DNA from: Candidatus Krumholzibacteriota bacterium
GTDB taxonomy: Bacteria; Krumholzibacteriota; Krumholzibacteriia; JAJRXK01
NCBI GenBank assembly: GCA_029262065.1
Contig: JAJDAC010000020.1
Location: 1 to 64,000, forward strand
DNA length: 64,000 bases
Direction of reading: 5' to 3'
Shown here: in pieces, positions 1 through 10,249 of the stretch
Layout: every line of letters starts with the position of its first letter
Numbering within the stretch: position 1 is the first letter of the stretch
The notes under the pieces: generated by a model
Seen by the model: only the letters and a program-made list of their open reading frames with translations
The model's database searches: none
Told to the model about the DNA's origin: nothing
Made by a program: the position numbers and the translations under genes

Positions 1-79
1 CCTCCGGCCGCTTGCCCTTGAGAATCTCGTCCAGGAGCGCGTCGACTTCTCTATCTCGCTGACTTTTCTTCCGTGCCAT
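1..79 (-). CDS. IS256-like transposase, N-terminal fragment (runs off window)
   Basis: An ATG at 77-79 reads leftward for 26 codons to the window edge. The peptide begins MARKKSQRDRE and continues ALLDEILKGKRPE. This basic start followed by a DExLKG-like segment resembles the N-terminus of IS256-family (MULE-like DDE) transposases. A GGAG-like Shine-Dalgarno lies just upstream, and the plausible inverted-repeat end sits at 115-140. The DDE catalytic residues would be outside the window, so the assignment rests on the N-terminus and on the truncated gene to its right. Confidence 0.6.
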   Translation of the reverse strand, partial: MARKKSQRDREVDALLDEILKGKRPE

Positions 80-114
80 GGGTTCCCTCCGTGATGGGAG
101 TATAGTCCATGGCC

Positions 115-140
115 GTTTACACAGAAATCAGTACAGTCCC
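115..140. repeat. Probable terminal inverted repeat of the IS element
   Basis: Read on the minus strand this stretch contains CTGTGTAAAC, close to the TGTGTAAA core in the ends of IS256-type elements as I remember them. It lies 36-60 bp ahead of the transposase start, and right after it the reading frame of a truncated ASPIC domain begins, which is where an insertion boundary is expected. The opposite end and any target-site duplication are outside the window. Confidence 0.45.
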
Positions 141-623
141 GCGAGTTTCGGGCTTGGAAGCGACAATACGTCCACTTACACATTCCAAGTTACCTGGCCA
201 GAGGGTTTCCTGCAGACTACGGGACCCGTGTCGTTGAATCAGGTGACCACGATCCAAGACGGAACCGTTCCCAGTATTGCGCTCTCGTCTATGGCAGCCT
301 GATACGCGCCACAACCCGGGGGCACCGCTACGTGAACGTTCGACTGGGTCTGCGACTACGCGAGTGTTCCATCGCTCGACAAGGTAGTTGTCTCCAGCGG
401 ATGCCTGTCCGGCCCGCAGTCGTTCACCTCCCAGCAGGGCAACGTAACCGTTTCGTGTACGCAACAGGGCAACGGGAAGTGGGCGCACCAGTTGGTGGTT
501 ACAGGAATGACCTGCACTCCGAACTGTACCTATACTTGGTACTGCGAGAGTTCGACCCTGTACCAGACTTCTAGCACGAGCGCCAATCCCAAGACGTTCA
601 AGACCAAGATCTGTGTCCAATGA
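139..623 (+). pseudogene. C-terminal remnant of FG-GAP/ASPIC surface protein, IS-truncated and frameshifted
   Basis: The first part reads SFGLGSDNTSTYTFQVTWPE, the FGLG...WP signature of the UnbV/ASPIC domain that closes FG-GAP proteins. The frame stops at 300-302. Coding-quality sequence resumes by about 345 (WVCDYASVPSLDKVVVS) and ends in TGA at 621-623, so at least one indel lies between about 290 and 345. The last 60 residues share the Cys pattern and CTPNCTY / CTAPCNY motif with the end of the 1883-aa protein encoded at 3676-9327, so this is the tail of a paralogue. Its stop overlaps the ATG at 620, and the next gene follows as in the downstream cassette. Confidence 0.75.
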
Positions 624-634
624 GGGGACTAACG

Positions 635-1516
635 ATGAAATGGAAGAGTGCTGTTTCGGTTCTTGCTGTGTTGCTCCCGTTCGACGCGTTCGCAACGGAA
701 GTCGACGGAGTACTGAGCTTGGATCCCGTAGCGGTGCAATCGTGCCTGGTCGTCGAGATCGCATTGGGGCCGGGAGACGCCTTGGCTGGGCTCCGGTGGT
801 ACCACAATGACGCGACTGTTCCGTTCCCCGAACTGCTACTCATGGAGGGGATTGCTGGCATTCCGCCTGACCTCGACGATGTGTCTCTGATTCTGGAGCA
901 GATTACGGGTGCATCTCTCGCCTGGGGAGACGTCGGGATTTCGCCGCCGATCACTAGTACTACGGATGTAGTGCATGCTGTATTCATTTTTCCCGAGAAC
1001 GTTCCGATGAGTGCGGAGGGCACCGGCGGTGGCCCGGGTATTGGGTATCGGCTGGCAGGCGGTGGCCTTCCGACGTACGTCAGCGCTGAAGGTGAAGAGT
1101 GGGTATTGCTGGATGAAGCCATTTCGGTCGCAGTCGAGCCGGTCTTGGACACTTCGAAGGGACTGAGTTCCGTGGTCCTCTCATCGCTCAAAGCGGAACG
1201 AGGTGGTGGGCGCCGGTCGCTGCCAACAGTTTCCAGCGATGGCTCGTTAGAGCTGTCGGTGGTGCCCAATCCGTTCAATCCTAGGGCGGAGATTCGATTT
1301 CGGCTTGGCGAGCCCCAGGATGTGGCTGTGTCGGTGTACAATTTACGTGGAGCTCTAGTATCGACTCCACTCACCCAGGCACTCCCAGTGGGGCCGCATA
1401 CTGTCATGTGGCAGGGAACCGACGCCTTCGGCCATGCTGTGGCGAGTGGAGTCTATTTCGTGGTCGTGGACGCAGGTTCTCAGCAGGCACGAAAGCGGGT
1501 CACTCTAGTCCGATGA
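635..1516 (+). CDS. Exported FlgD-tailed protein, cassette I
   Basis: A 293-residue exported protein of unknown function. The ATG at 635 is preferred over the one at 620 because GAGGGG lies 8 nt before it and it opens a clean signal peptide (MKWKSAVSVLAVLLPFDAFA). An N-terminal beta-rich domain of about 150 residues carries the WYHND and GGGPGIG motifs. A linker leads to a C-terminal FlgD-type Ig-like domain (VPNPFNPRAEIRF, VYNLRGALV, VASGVYF) ending in TLVR. Such domains act in envelope sorting or anchoring in FCB bacteria. The gene at 9324-10214 is its paralogue. The stop overlaps the next start as ATGA, implying translational coupling to the beta-helix gene. Confidence 0.85.
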   Translation: MKWKSAVSVLAVLLPFDAFATEVDGVLSLDPVAVQSCLVVEIALGPGDALAGLRWYHNDATVPFPELLLMEGIAGIPPDLDDVSLILEQITGASLAWGDVGISPPITSTTDVVHAVFIFPENVPMSAEGTGGGPGIGYRLAGGGLPTYVSAEGEEWVLLDEAISVAVEPVLDTSKGLSSVVLSSLKAERGGGRRSLPTVSSDGSLELSVVPNPFNPRAEIRFRLGEPQDVAVSVYNLRGALVSTPLTQALPVGPHTVMWQGTDAFGHAVASGVYFVVVDAGSQQARKRVTLVR

Positions 1517-2661
1517 AACATTCACTGGCCAAAGCGCTCTTGGTAGGTGCCGTCGCTTGGCAGTGTGGTGCCGCGTCCGCCGCGACGATACGAGTTGAAA
1601 AAGACGGTACGGGCGACTTCACGATCATTCAGGATGCCGTCGACGCGGCCGAACCGGGAGATACAATTCTAGTCGGTCCGGGCAGATATGCCGCTAGAAG
1701 CCAATTCAGCCTTCCTGGTTGGACCGAATCCACTCACGTAGGGATCGAAACGAATGACCTAACGATACGCGGCGTTGACCGAGACGCTGTAATCATTGGG
1801 CCGGCAACCAGTCAGATCGATGGGCTTGGGCCAAAGGGTTTCGTTACTCAGGTCGGCATTCAGAAGCTCACTGTCGAGAACCTGACGGTTGAAAACGTTC
1901 GTGACGGTTTCTATGTCGTCGGTGAGGTGGGCATTACCAACGTTCGAGTGCGGGGAACGGTGCTAGGTGTCATTAGTTTCGCCGCTGGTGGGCTCACCAT
2001 AAGGTCGGCTTGGATGAGCGACAATGACACTGGGGTCATGGCGTTCGCGCCCACGAGTTCTGTGTTGGTTGAGGGTTGTCGATTTGACAGCGGGGCGATC
2101 GGTGTGAGTCTACAGGCTGCAGGCCTGGCAAACGTGTCACTGTCCAGGTTTAGCGGACTAACGGTAGGCGTGCAGTACGACAACACTAGTGGTGCGGTGT
2201 CCGGCTGTTCCTTCGAAGCGAGCGCGAACTTGGGTCTCACTGCGCTTGGCTCGTCGACTGCCGTAGACGTGATTGACAACGCGTTTTCGGGAGGCCAAGG
2301 TGCGATACATTCCAGGTCCGGGGCTTTCATTGTTGGGTCCGGGAATTCCATACTAGGCACGACTTATGCCAGCATTCTTGTCAGCACTGGCGGAAACGTA
2401 GTTTTGTCGGACAACGACATTGTTCCAGCAAGCGGTCATGGCGGGAAACTGAACATTCAGTTCGACCCGGTAACGCTCGACATCCGTCGCAATTACTGGG
2501 GTGTCGAGAGTTCCTCCGAGGTTGAAGCCCTGATATGGGACGCCAATGATGACCCTACTCTGGGGGCCGTTTTCGAGTTCGAGCCGTTCGAAGTTCGTTC
2601 GGTCTCCGTGACCTCGTCGAGTGTCGGAGAGTTGAAGGCACGGTTCGGCGGGAACAACTAG
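1513..2661 (+). CDS. Exported right-handed beta-helix protein, cassette I
   Basis: A 382-residue protein with signal peptide [20 protein letters not shown]. The mature part opens with [20 protein letters not shown] and then [11 protein letters not shown], the usual entry into a pectin-lyase-like parallel beta-helix. Roughly ten coils follow, ending near RRNYWG. No catalytic residues of a known lyase can be assigned, so binding or display on the cell surface is as likely as enzymatic activity. The start at 1513 overlaps the previous stop (ATGA). The C-terminus [13 protein letters not shown] matches a nine-residue tail shared by five other proteins in the window. Paralogues start at 10250, 11758 and 12961. 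Confidence 0.85.
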   Translation: MKHSLAKALLVGAVAWQCGAASAATIRVEKDGTGDFTIIQDAVDAAEPGDTILVGPGRYAARSQFSLPGWTESTHVGIETNDLTIRGVDRDAVIIGPATSQIDGLGPKGFVTQVGIQKLTVENLTVENVRDGFYVVGEVGITNVRVRGTVLGVISFAAGGLTIRSAWMSDNDTGVMAFAPTSSVLVEGCRFDSGAIGVSLQAAGLANVSLSRFSGLTVGVQYDNTSGAVSGCSFEASANLGLTALGSSTAVDVIDNAFSGGQGAIHSRSGAFIVGSGNSILGTTYASILVSTGGNVVLSDNDIVPASGHGGKLNIQFDPVTLDIRRNYWGVESSSEVEALIWDANDDPTLGAVFEFEPFEVRSVSVTSSSVGELKARFGGNN

Positions 2662-2662
2662 A

Positions 2663-3241
<579 letters not shown>

Positions 3242-3349
3242 CGCGCGGAATGGGGGAGGCGAGCGCTAGCATTGTTCGAGCGCGCGCTATCTTCTCTTCG
3301 CGCGTGTGTACCCGGGTGTACCGGGTGAGCATGCCCTGGATAGAGGAAC

Positions 3350-3380
3350 AGCCCGCGTCGGTTGAAGCGGGCTCTTTGTC
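3350..3380 (+). terminator. Rho-independent-type terminator after the groEL remnant
   Basis: AGCCCGC (3350-3356) pairs perfectly with GCGGGCT (3367-3373) across a 10-nt loop and is followed by CTTTGTCGTT. The T-run is short but the stem is strong. It may have arrived with the groEL fragment, or end cassette I transcription. Confidence 0.6.
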
Positions 3381-3444
3381 GTTGGGGCCGGTTGAAAAAA
3401 GGGGGGATCTGCACAGAACCTACGTCCTGAAACATAGGCAAGGC

Positions 3445-3489
3445 GGAGGGTCGGACTTCCAGTCTGACCCTCCCAGGTTGGAATCCTGG
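3445..3489 (+). other. tRNA-like double hairpin (anticodon-arm and T-arm mimic)
   Basis: An 11-bp stem with one G.T pair (GGAGGGTCGGA / TCTGACCCTCC) closes on a 7-nt loop CTTCCAG, which would place a Gly-type TCC anticodon. Directly after it CCAGG-TTGGAAT-CCTGG forms a 5-bp, 7-nt-loop arm one base away from a canonical T-loop. No matching D-arm or 5' acceptor strand is visible upstream; nothing pairs with the following CATCGCG. It is therefore at most a tRNA 3'-part remnant, or an unrelated structured element in the leader of the large gene at 3676. Confidence 0.4.
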
Positions 3490-3675
3490 CATCGCGTTTC
3501 GCAACCGACCCTATCCTCCGGTGTGTCTCGCGATCGCGGTTGTCGTGGTCCCAGCTCAGGAGCGCCCAAGTCAGAGTTAACGAGCGTTGACGATTGCCTT
3601 TCTTCAGGTCGGGCAAACGATCGATGGAATTGGATGTGTGCTCCATGGTTTCACCCCACCGGAGAGGTAGACATC

Positions 3676-6600
3676 GTGCGGTTCGTATCGACTTTGGTCC
3701 TATCGGTTGCGCTGACTCTAGTCCCGAAAGCAGCGGTTTCCCAGATCCCCGGCGCCAGCACGTTTAGCTTCGGTCGCTTCGCCGAGTGGCCAACAGCGGA
3801 AGATACCGGTGGCATGGGCCCCAATTACGAGGGTGACCTGGTCAAGCGTGTCTACCCTGACCGGATCGCGCGCACCCACAAGCTGCTGTCAGACGGTCAC
3901 TGGGTGGTTGAGTTTGGAGCCACGGGTCCGGGCACGTCTCCGAGCACGGTTAACCCCTTCACAGGCGATCCCGATCTCGCGGAGGACGTGAATTGGGTGC
4001 GAAAGACGTTCCCTGTGCTTCGGACCGAGGGCAATCCCGCGGTGCCGATCGACCTCGGTGACTCGAGTTGCGGGGTGACCGACAAAACATATTCCGTGAC
4101 CATCACGTCTGTAGCTCCAGGCACTTGGGTGGAGGCCGACGCATCGCGCTTCTACATCAAGAATGCTCCTAGCCAGGTCGCGCACTTCACTCACATGGCG
4201 TACTTCAACGCCGCTGGAACCCTCCAGACCGGACTGATTGGCTCGCTGAGTTCCAGTCAGTTGGCAGATCCCAGCGACCCCTCGTTCGAAGATCGAAACT
4301 GGATCGCTTTTTATGGCGGCCATACGACTGCCGACCCACAGATCCAGCTCATCTTGCCGTTGATGGTGAGCTACTCCGAAGTGCCATCGCTGGACGTTGT
4401 GGGAGACTTTCTGGAGTTCAACTACGCGGCCGGAAGCCCTCGTGTTCTTGCCCTCGCGCTTCCTTGGGGAATCAAAGGCTTCTCAGTACCGCCAGCGGGT
4501 GTCGCGACATGGTTCACAAGCACGCAAGAGACTCACTGTGTCACGGTGGCCAGTTTGGTAAATAATCAGCCCGTGAGTGTGGTCGAAGACTTCCTGCATC
4601 CGGAGGGAATCGCGCAGTGCACGATCGACAACACCTTTACCCATCGGAACATCTACGGTGGCGTGCCCAATTCCTTCGTCACTGTCCCGCCGATTCTCGC
4701 GCTTGCTTCCGACACAGGAATGGACGTGACCTTCACGGTCAATGTCCCGGGGCCGATCGGCGATGGCTTTCTCACGAAGAATGGTCCCTTGCTGTACGCT
4801 CCTGGAGTTTCGAACTCAGAATACACTATTCCGGGTATGGCTCCGCATGACTTGCACTACGTGCCGCGCAAGGGTTTCACGCAAGAGCGCATCGCGGTTG
4901 ATCGGCTGCTCCAAACGGCAATGTCGTCGGACGTAAAGCTCAACCTCTTGAACCAAGTGTGGGGAGCCATCGAAAACCGTGGAGAAACCTACATGTTGGC
5001 TCTGGCCTCCGCACCGACGCGCGATCGATACGTGCAACAAATGCGGAACACCATCACATCTGGGCTGTCCAACCAGAGTAGCGTACAGACTTTCCTGAAT
5101 GACCCGATCTACGCAGGAAAGTCGAATGCAGTACAAGCCAATCCATTCACCCAACTTCAACTCAAGTCAATCAATGTCGACTGCAACACGAGCGCTGAAT
5201 TCCCCACACTTCTATGGGAACGCCCGAGTGACCCATACGCCTTCGACATCGATGCCACCGCTGGTGGTGTCATGGAGTACTTGTACGAATACCTGTTGTG
5301 GTCGGGAGATGAAGGATTTATCGAGGGACGCTGGGATACTGGGGGTGACTTCGACATTGTCGACTATGTTCGCGGACTGACGCTTTTCCACGACTGGGCG
5401 TTCATGGCGTCGACGAGCCGAACCTGGGGCGATCGTGCCGCGATCGACATGCTGTCTGCTCAATATCAGGGGATGGCAAGTTACGCCAAAATGGCGGCTG
5501 CGAAAGCGACCCCGGACCTGGTGGCGGCGGAAACGGGTCGGTACTTGGCCGCCAAAACTCAGTTGGCGCTATGTCTGAGGTGGTTGCGAGCCGACTATGC
5601 AACAGACCACTACAAGATGGCAGACGCTGTGGACGAGGATCTTGGCCCAGGATTCACTCAGCTCATTGCCGGTTTCGGGGAATACGAACCGAGCGGGCCA
5701 CTTGCTAACCTGACGATCCGTTATATCAACTCCACTCAAGCGGGTGTGTCCTGGGCTGATTGGATGGTTTCTGGCGAGCGCCTTCACTCTTTGCCTCATG
5801 AGGTAGTTCGCGAGTTGCTCGACAGGGAAACTGGTGTCCCGGGGACGCCCTATTTTGACAAGTTGCAGCAAATGTTGGGCACAGCCGGCTCGCCGGAATT
5901 TGTTCCCGTCAACAGCGATCTGGCAGCGATCGCCACGTTCCCAGCGGCGAAAATCGCTGCGGGTTGGCGAGAGGGTATTATCAGCACCAAGAGCGAGTTG
6001 GATCTGTGGACGAACCTGCTTCATCTTGGGTCTACTGAGCATTCCGTCAAGCCAGGGAGGGTCTTTCCCTTCTGGCGGCCCGCCGACGGGGATTGGTACT
6101 CAAACGGTCAGGTGTCGTTCTCTGAGGACATCAGCAACGTTCGAGAAGAGGAAGCCCCGTTCCCCATCTACTGGGGCCTAGAGGAATCATTTGACGTGCC
6201 TGTATTGATCGGAGGATGGGCCCCTGCCAAACCGACGGACATCTACTTCGATACGCAGACTGAGATGCTTGTGGCCAGTTTCGATAGCCCCCCTAATGAC
6301 TATTGGGTTCTGGACCGAGGCAATGCGACGAGTGCATGGGGCATTCAACTCGCTAGCCAGGGGCTGGGTTTCACCTTCAGCGGCGATCCCGGTTCTCCGG
6401 GCACGGTACCGGAGAACCTGGTGGCGGCTGGCGACTTCGAGACCCTGGGTCCGGGTCGGGTCAACGTCGACGCCCCATGGGCAGGGGCAGATGCGGTCGT
6501 GGGAACGGAGGCGAACCCTCCTACTCCTGACAATCGCGCGATAGAGCTACGACCCGCACAGGCAACGATCTCTGCGAGCGTGACCGCGAATCAGTGGACT

Positions 6601-9327
6601 TACGTCGGCGCCAACACGCCGTATCACGTTCGGTTCCAGTACAAGACCAACCTTGAGCCGGGGGATCTCGCTAGGTTTGCGGTATCAGTTCGACAACTGG
6701 AAGACGAGCCCTGCGGGCCCCCCGATACTGATTGCAACGACATCGGAGGTGTTCGCAACCTTCAGGAGGTCTCTCATCCGGTAACCTTCGAAACGGACGA
6801 TTCTTCCCACATCGTCTACGCAACTCAATGGGAGTGGTTCGAGATTCGAGGAAAGACGGACTCTCAGGAGTTGGCGCGCATTCTGTTCGACGTCACGAGA
6901 GAATTGCCCGCGGCAGAGTACGGACCCGCAGATGCTGCTTTTATCGACAACGTGAGCATCGATCTTGAGGTACCGGAAACTGCGCCCGAGTTCCGTGAGC
7001 CCTTTGCGGGTTCGGTGTATGACATCGCCCTTCGTGAACGGAACGGAGAGCCGTACGTCAACATATCGTGGATGCCGGACTACCGTGTGACGAACATCTC
7101 GACTCCATCGATACTTGCGGGCGCAGCGATTCCGGTCGGGGAGTGGTGGGTAGGATATCAGTGGTCGGATGACTACGATGGTCCAAGCCCCACGTGGAAC
7201 GACATTCCGCAGAGCCAGATCCAGGACGTTGGCGGGGGTAGCACGAACTTTTCCCAGGCGCGGACTCGGTGGTTCTTCGCAGATACCTCCGGCGCTGTCC
7301 CCGTTGGGACGATCCAGCTGAAAGCGCTGTACTACGAGGAGTCCGGAGGGTCGGCGAGCCTTGTGGGCGAGGCCTTGTCCGAGGTCTTCGATGTCTTGCC
7401 GCAGCCGGCGGCACTGTTCGCGGAGGCGGTGGCGGAGTCGGGGGATCCGAACGGGGACGGGTTGGGGCTCGACATTAGTGGGGCGGACATATCTACGATG
7501 GTTGCGTTCAACTATGAAACCTCGGGGGGCGACTACTACGAAAACGACGACTTGTTCGTCGGGCGAAGTGGGCAGGGTGTCGAGATGCAGGTCTATCAAA
7601 ATGAGGGAGGAGAGAGCAACTGGGTCACCTGGCAGACAGTGGCGGATGCGGTGTTCGGTTTCTTGTCTGTGCCGGAGAATGTACGTGGACTCTCATCCGC
7701 GAATTTCAACGGAGGAGCTACCGATTTGTTCGTTGCCGTGGGGCCTGCGTCTGATGTACCTCAGAATGCGTTGATTTTCGACAACCAGTCTGGAAGCATG
7801 GTCCAGCTGACCGTACCTGCAGTTGATGACGCCTGGAGCGGTTCGTGGGCGGAGCTTGGGGGCGCCATGCATCTCTTTGTTGCCCGCGCATCCGCGACCG
7901 GAGCGACGCCCACCGAGTTCGATAGTGGAACGGGACTGACGGATGTCCTGCTTCGTTACGATTCTTCCTCGTCATCGTTCCAGGATGTCACCGCTAGCGC
8001 GGGCGCCATTGGGACCGACACGTTCACGTCCTTCGGTGCGACGTGGGCAGATGTGGACGGCGATGACCTTCCAGATCTCTATGTCGCGAACCTCGCGTCC
8101 TATTCGACCGAGCAGTGGTCACCGCTGTACATCGCCCAGGATCCCGATGTAAACGGCAACTACAGTTTCGTTGACGTGTCAGGCCCGCCTGGCCAGCCGG
8201 CGCCGCAGTTCCTCAGATTCGGTTGGGTCAGCGGCTCGAAGTTCGAGGACCTCGATGGGGATGACGACATGGACATTGTCATCGCGAGGCGCAAGGACCT
8301 ACCCTCCAGCCAGAACCTTATCGTGTGTCTGAACGACGGAAGTGGCAATCTGAACGACGAGCCCGGTTGGGGCCTCTCTTCGCTCGACGAGATCCACGAC
8401 ATCGAGATCGTCGATTTAGACTGCAACGGCGTCTTAGACGTAGTAGCGGTTCCTCAGGCCAACCAGGACGTCAGTGTCTTCCTCGGTTACGAGACAGTAG
8501 GAAGCCGCCAATACGTCGACCGAAAGGGAGCGTCCGGCATAAGCTCCGGTCTGGCCCACTCTATCGTTGCCGCCGACTTCAACGAAGACGGGGACGACGA
8601 CGTCATGCTTGGGAGGGACCAATCCGTCAATAGTGAGGTGTATTTCACTAACGCGACCGCTGGCCAGCAGGGTGTGGAGTGCAAATCGGCAACGGTGATT
8701 CTCGACGCCTCCCAGTACTGGACCAACGGCTCTGCAGTAGGAGCCGTCGTAGAGTCGCATGCGACCATCGGGGGCGTTCCCAGCGTTCAATGCCGAGTGG
8801 TTGATGGGGGCAGTGGTCGGGGACGCCAATCCGCGCGTACGCTTACCTTCGGCATCGGAGACGCTACGACCACCGACATCGTGGTTCACTGGCCCCACGG
8901 CCACACCAGCACGGTGACCGTCGCGGCAGAATCGCAGACCACGATCTATGCAGTCGGTCCGATCGACCTTGGCACGGCCACCGCCACCTACACGCCCAGC
9001 ACCGGCAGCACCGTGTGGACCTTCGCCTGGGAAACCGTGGGCTATATGCCGGGAGTGTCCGACCATGTGCAGCTTGAGTACGTCTCCGGAAGAAACTGCT
9101 CCGGTTTACTCCCGGCCGACGGCTCGCTCGATCTCGGAGACCCAGGGGTAGGGATGAGCGTTCAAGACATCGGAGGTGGCCGTTATGTCCATACCGTCAC
9201 TTACACCGTCCTGTGCACGGCTCCGTGCAACTACAACTACCGGGTCCAGACTGTGTTTCCCGACTACACCCAGACGGGGCCCTCGACACTATTCAACGTC
9301 GGAATTTGTGGAGGTTTCCAGGGATGA
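3676..9327 (+). CDS. Giant exported FG-GAP/ASPIC protein, cassette II
   Basis: An 1883-residue exported protein. The GTG at 3676 is chosen because GGAGAGG lies 8 nt upstream and it opens a signal peptide (MRFVSTLVLSVALTLV). Roughly 40-450 is beta-rich; 450-750 is mostly helical and looks like an (alpha/alpha) barrel of glycosidase type, without assignable catalytic residues. About 912-1095 resembles a CBM4/9-type module (NLVAAGDFE ... FIDNVSI). FG-GAP calcium loops occur near 1455, 1521, 1576 and 1631 (DVDGDDLPD, DLDGDDDMD, DLDCNGVLD, DFNEDGDDD), then an ASPIC domain (FGIGDATTTDIVVHWP) and a Cys-containing tail. A carbohydrate-related surface role is inferred. ATGA overlap with the next gene. 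Confidence 0.8.
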   Translation: MRFVSTLVLSVALTLVPKAAVSQIPGASTFSFGRFAEWPTAEDTGGMGPNYEGDLVKRVYPDRIARTHKLLSDGHWVVEFGATGPGTSPSTVNPFTGDPDLAEDVNWVRKTFPVLRTEGNPAVPIDLGDSSCGVTDKTYSVTITSVAPGTWVEADASRFYIKNAPSQVAHFTHMAYFNAAGTLQTGLIGSLSSSQLADPSDPSFEDRNWIAFYGGHTTADPQIQLILPLMVSYSEVPSLDVVGDFLEFNYAAGSPRVLALALPWGIKGFSVPPAGVATWFTSTQETHCVTVASLVNNQPVSVVEDFLHPEGIAQCTIDNTFTHRNIYGGVPNSFVTVPPILALASDTGMDVTFTVNVPGPIGDGFLTKNGPLLYAPGVSNSEYTIPGMAPHDLHYVPRKGFTQERIAVDRLLQTAMSSDVKLNLLNQVWGAIENRGETYMLALASAPTRDRYVQQMRNTITSGLSNQSSVQTFLNDPIYAGKSNAVQANPFTQLQLKSINVDCNTSAEFPTLLWERPSDPYAFDIDATAGGVMEYLYEYLLWSGDEGFIEGRWDTGGDFDIVDYVRGLTLFHDWAFMASTSRTWGDRAAIDMLSAQYQGMASYAKMAAAKATPDLVAAETGRYLAAKTQLALCLRWLRADYATDHYKMADAVDEDLGPGFTQLIAGFGEYEPSGPLANLTIRYINSTQAGVSWADWMVSGERLHSLPHEVVRELLDRETGVPGTPYFDKLQQMLGTAGSPEFVPVNSDLAAIATFPAAKIAAGWREGIISTKSELDLWTNLLHLGSTEHSVKPGRVFPFWRPADGDWYSNGQVSFSEDISNVREEEAPFPIYWGLEESFDVPVLIGGWAPAKPTDIYFDTQTEMLVASFDSPPNDYWVLDRGNATSAWGIQLASQGLGFTFSGDPGSPGTVPENLVAAGDFETLGPGRVNVDAPWAGADAVVGTEANPPTPDNRAIELRPAQATISASVTANQWTYVGANTPYHVRFQYKTNLEPGDLARFAVSVRQLEDEPCGPPDTDCNDIGGVRNLQEVSHPVTFETDDSSHIVYATQWEWFEIRGKTDSQELARILFDVTRELPAAEYGPADAAFIDNVSIDLEVPETAPEFREPFAGSVYDIALRERNGEPYVNISWMPDYRVTNISTPSILAGAAIPVGEWWVGYQWSDDYDGPSPTWNDIPQSQIQDVGGGSTNFSQARTRWFFADTSGAVPVGTIQLKALYYEESGGSASLVGEALSEVFDVLPQPAALFAEAVAESGDPNGDGLGLDISGADISTMVAFNYETSGGDYYENDDLFVGRSGQGVEMQVYQNEGGESNWVTWQTVADAVFGFLSVPENVRGLSSANFNGGATDLFVAVGPASDVPQNALIFDNQSGSMVQLTVPAVDDAWSGSWAELGGAMHLFVARASATGATPTEFDSGTGLTDVLLRYDSSSSSFQDVTASAGAIGTDTFTSFGATWADVDGDDLPDLYVANLASYSTEQWSPLYIAQDPDVNGNYSFVDVSGPPGQPAPQFLRFGWVSGSKFEDLDGDDDMDIVIARRKDLPSSQNLIVCLNDGSGNLNDEPGWGLSSLDEIHDIEIVDLDCNGVLDVVAVPQANQDVSVFLGYETVGSRQYVDRKGASGISSGLAHSIVAADFNEDGDDDVMLGRDQSVNSEVYFTNATAGQQGVECKSATVILDASQYWTNGSAVGAVVESHATIGGVPSVQCRVVDGGSGRGRQSARTLTFGIGDATTTDIVVHWPHGHTSTVTVAAESQTTIYAVGPIDLGTATATYTPSTGSTVWTFAWETVGYMPGVSDHVQLEYVSGRNCSGLLPADGSLDLGDPGVGMSVQDIGGGRYVHTVTYTVLCTAPCNYNYRVQTVFPDYTQTGPSTLFNVGICGGFQG

Positions 9328-10214
9328 GCAAGAAGCCTGTGATCGTGTTACTTGCCCTTCTGCTTCTCACGTCAACCGCCCGCGCTCAACCGGATGTTCC
9401 GGGGATGCTCAAGATATATCCCGTCGGGGAGCAAACCTGCGTGGCAGTCGGAATCGACCTCGTAGGTGGGCTCACGCTGACCGGGCTCTCGTGGTTTCAC
9501 AATGATGAGACGGTCTCGTTTCCCTCGTTGCTTATCGTGGAGGGAACGCATGGAGAGTCGCCGATCCTCGACCAACCTGGGCTGGTGCTCGCTGAGGTCA
9601 CGGGCGAGGCGCTCGCCTGGGGCGAGGTGACCTTGCTGGAAGCCGTGAGCAGTTCCACGGATTACGCCTACGCCGTATTCTTGTATCCGGCGAACCAGGA
9701 GATCTCCGACCTGGGCTCCGGGGGTGGCCCGGGGATCGGCCTTTTGGGAGAGGTGGGGGAGCCGATTTTTCTCAGCCACGAGGGAACCACGTGGATCCAG
9801 TTTGATTCGGCATACCGTTTGGCCGTGGAGCCCGAAACGTCGGCGGCAAAGTCGGGAGTTCGCGTGCTCAGTGAGATGCGGGGAAGCGTACTGGAAGCGG
9901 CAGCGAGCGTGGCCAACAACGAGCCTCCCGTCCCAAAGAGAACGAGGCTTCGCGCGCCGGCCCCCAATCCGTTCAACCCTCGCACAGTACTGCGGCTCGA
10001 ATTGAGTAAGGACATGCACGTTGAGATGAAGCTCTACAACCTGGCCGGTCGTTTGGTGAAGACGCTCGTGCACGAGCATCTTCCTGCTGGATTCCACGAG
10101 ATCGTATGGGAGGGGAGGGACAATCGGGGCAGGGCAGTATCTAGCGGGAAGTATTTTGTGCGAGCGGAGATCGGAAAGGAACGAGTCACGAAGGGGCTGA
10201 CGCTCGTGCGGTGA
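9324..10214 (+). CDS. Exported FlgD-tailed protein, cassette II
   Basis: A 296-residue paralogue of the product of 635-1516. The ATG at 9324 overlaps the upstream stop (ATGA) and starts a signal peptide (MSKKPVIVLLALLLLTSTARA). The N-terminal domain keeps SWFHNDETVSFPSLL and SGGGPGIG, matching the first copy. After a charged linker comes the FlgD-type domain: PAPNPFNPRTVLRLEL, LYNLAGRLVKTLV, GFHEIVWEGRDNRG, SSGKYFV, ending TLVR. Function is unknown. The strict order after an ASPIC protein and before a beta-helix protein suggests the three act together at the surface. Confidence 0.85.
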   Translation: MSKKPVIVLLALLLLTSTARAQPDVPGMLKIYPVGEQTCVAVGIDLVGGLTLTGLSWFHNDETVSFPSLLIVEGTHGESPILDQPGLVLAEVTGEALAWGEVTLLEAVSSSTDYAYAVFLYPANQEISDLGSGGGPGIGLLGEVGEPIFLSHEGTTWIQFDSAYRLAVEPETSAAKSGVRVLSEMRGSVLEAAASVANNEPPVPKRTRLRAPAPNPFNPRTVLRLELSKDMHVEMKLYNLAGRLVKTLVHEHLPAGFHEIVWEGRDNRGRAVSSGKYFVRAEIGKERVTKGLTLVR

Positions 10215-10234
10215 GTGACCAGCCCGTGCGCGTA

Positions 10235-10249
10235 TGGTAGAATTCAGTC
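10235..10249 (+). promoter_or_regulatory. Extended -10 promoter for a leaderless beta-helix mRNA
   Basis: TGGTAGAAT (10235-10243) fits TG-n-TAnnnT. Only 6 nt separate it from the ATG at 10250, so transcription should begin at or next to the start codon. No Shine-Dalgarno is present. No clear -35 is seen. Confidence 0.5.

Noticed and set aside
3420-3500. Complete tRNA-Gly gene
   Set aside because: No acceptor stem or D-arm can be drawn, and the anticodon stem is 11 bp long; kept only as a tRNA-like element.
3250-3675. N-terminal extension of the giant ORF to 3250 (2025 codons)
   Set aside because: It contains a terminator hairpin and the tRNA-like element, has no family-like sequence, and the GTG at 3676 has a Shine-Dalgarno and signal peptide.
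9372-10097. 241-codon minus-strand ORF
   Set aside because: Antisense to the FlgD-tailed gene of cassette II, with no ribosome binding site and no recognisable motif.
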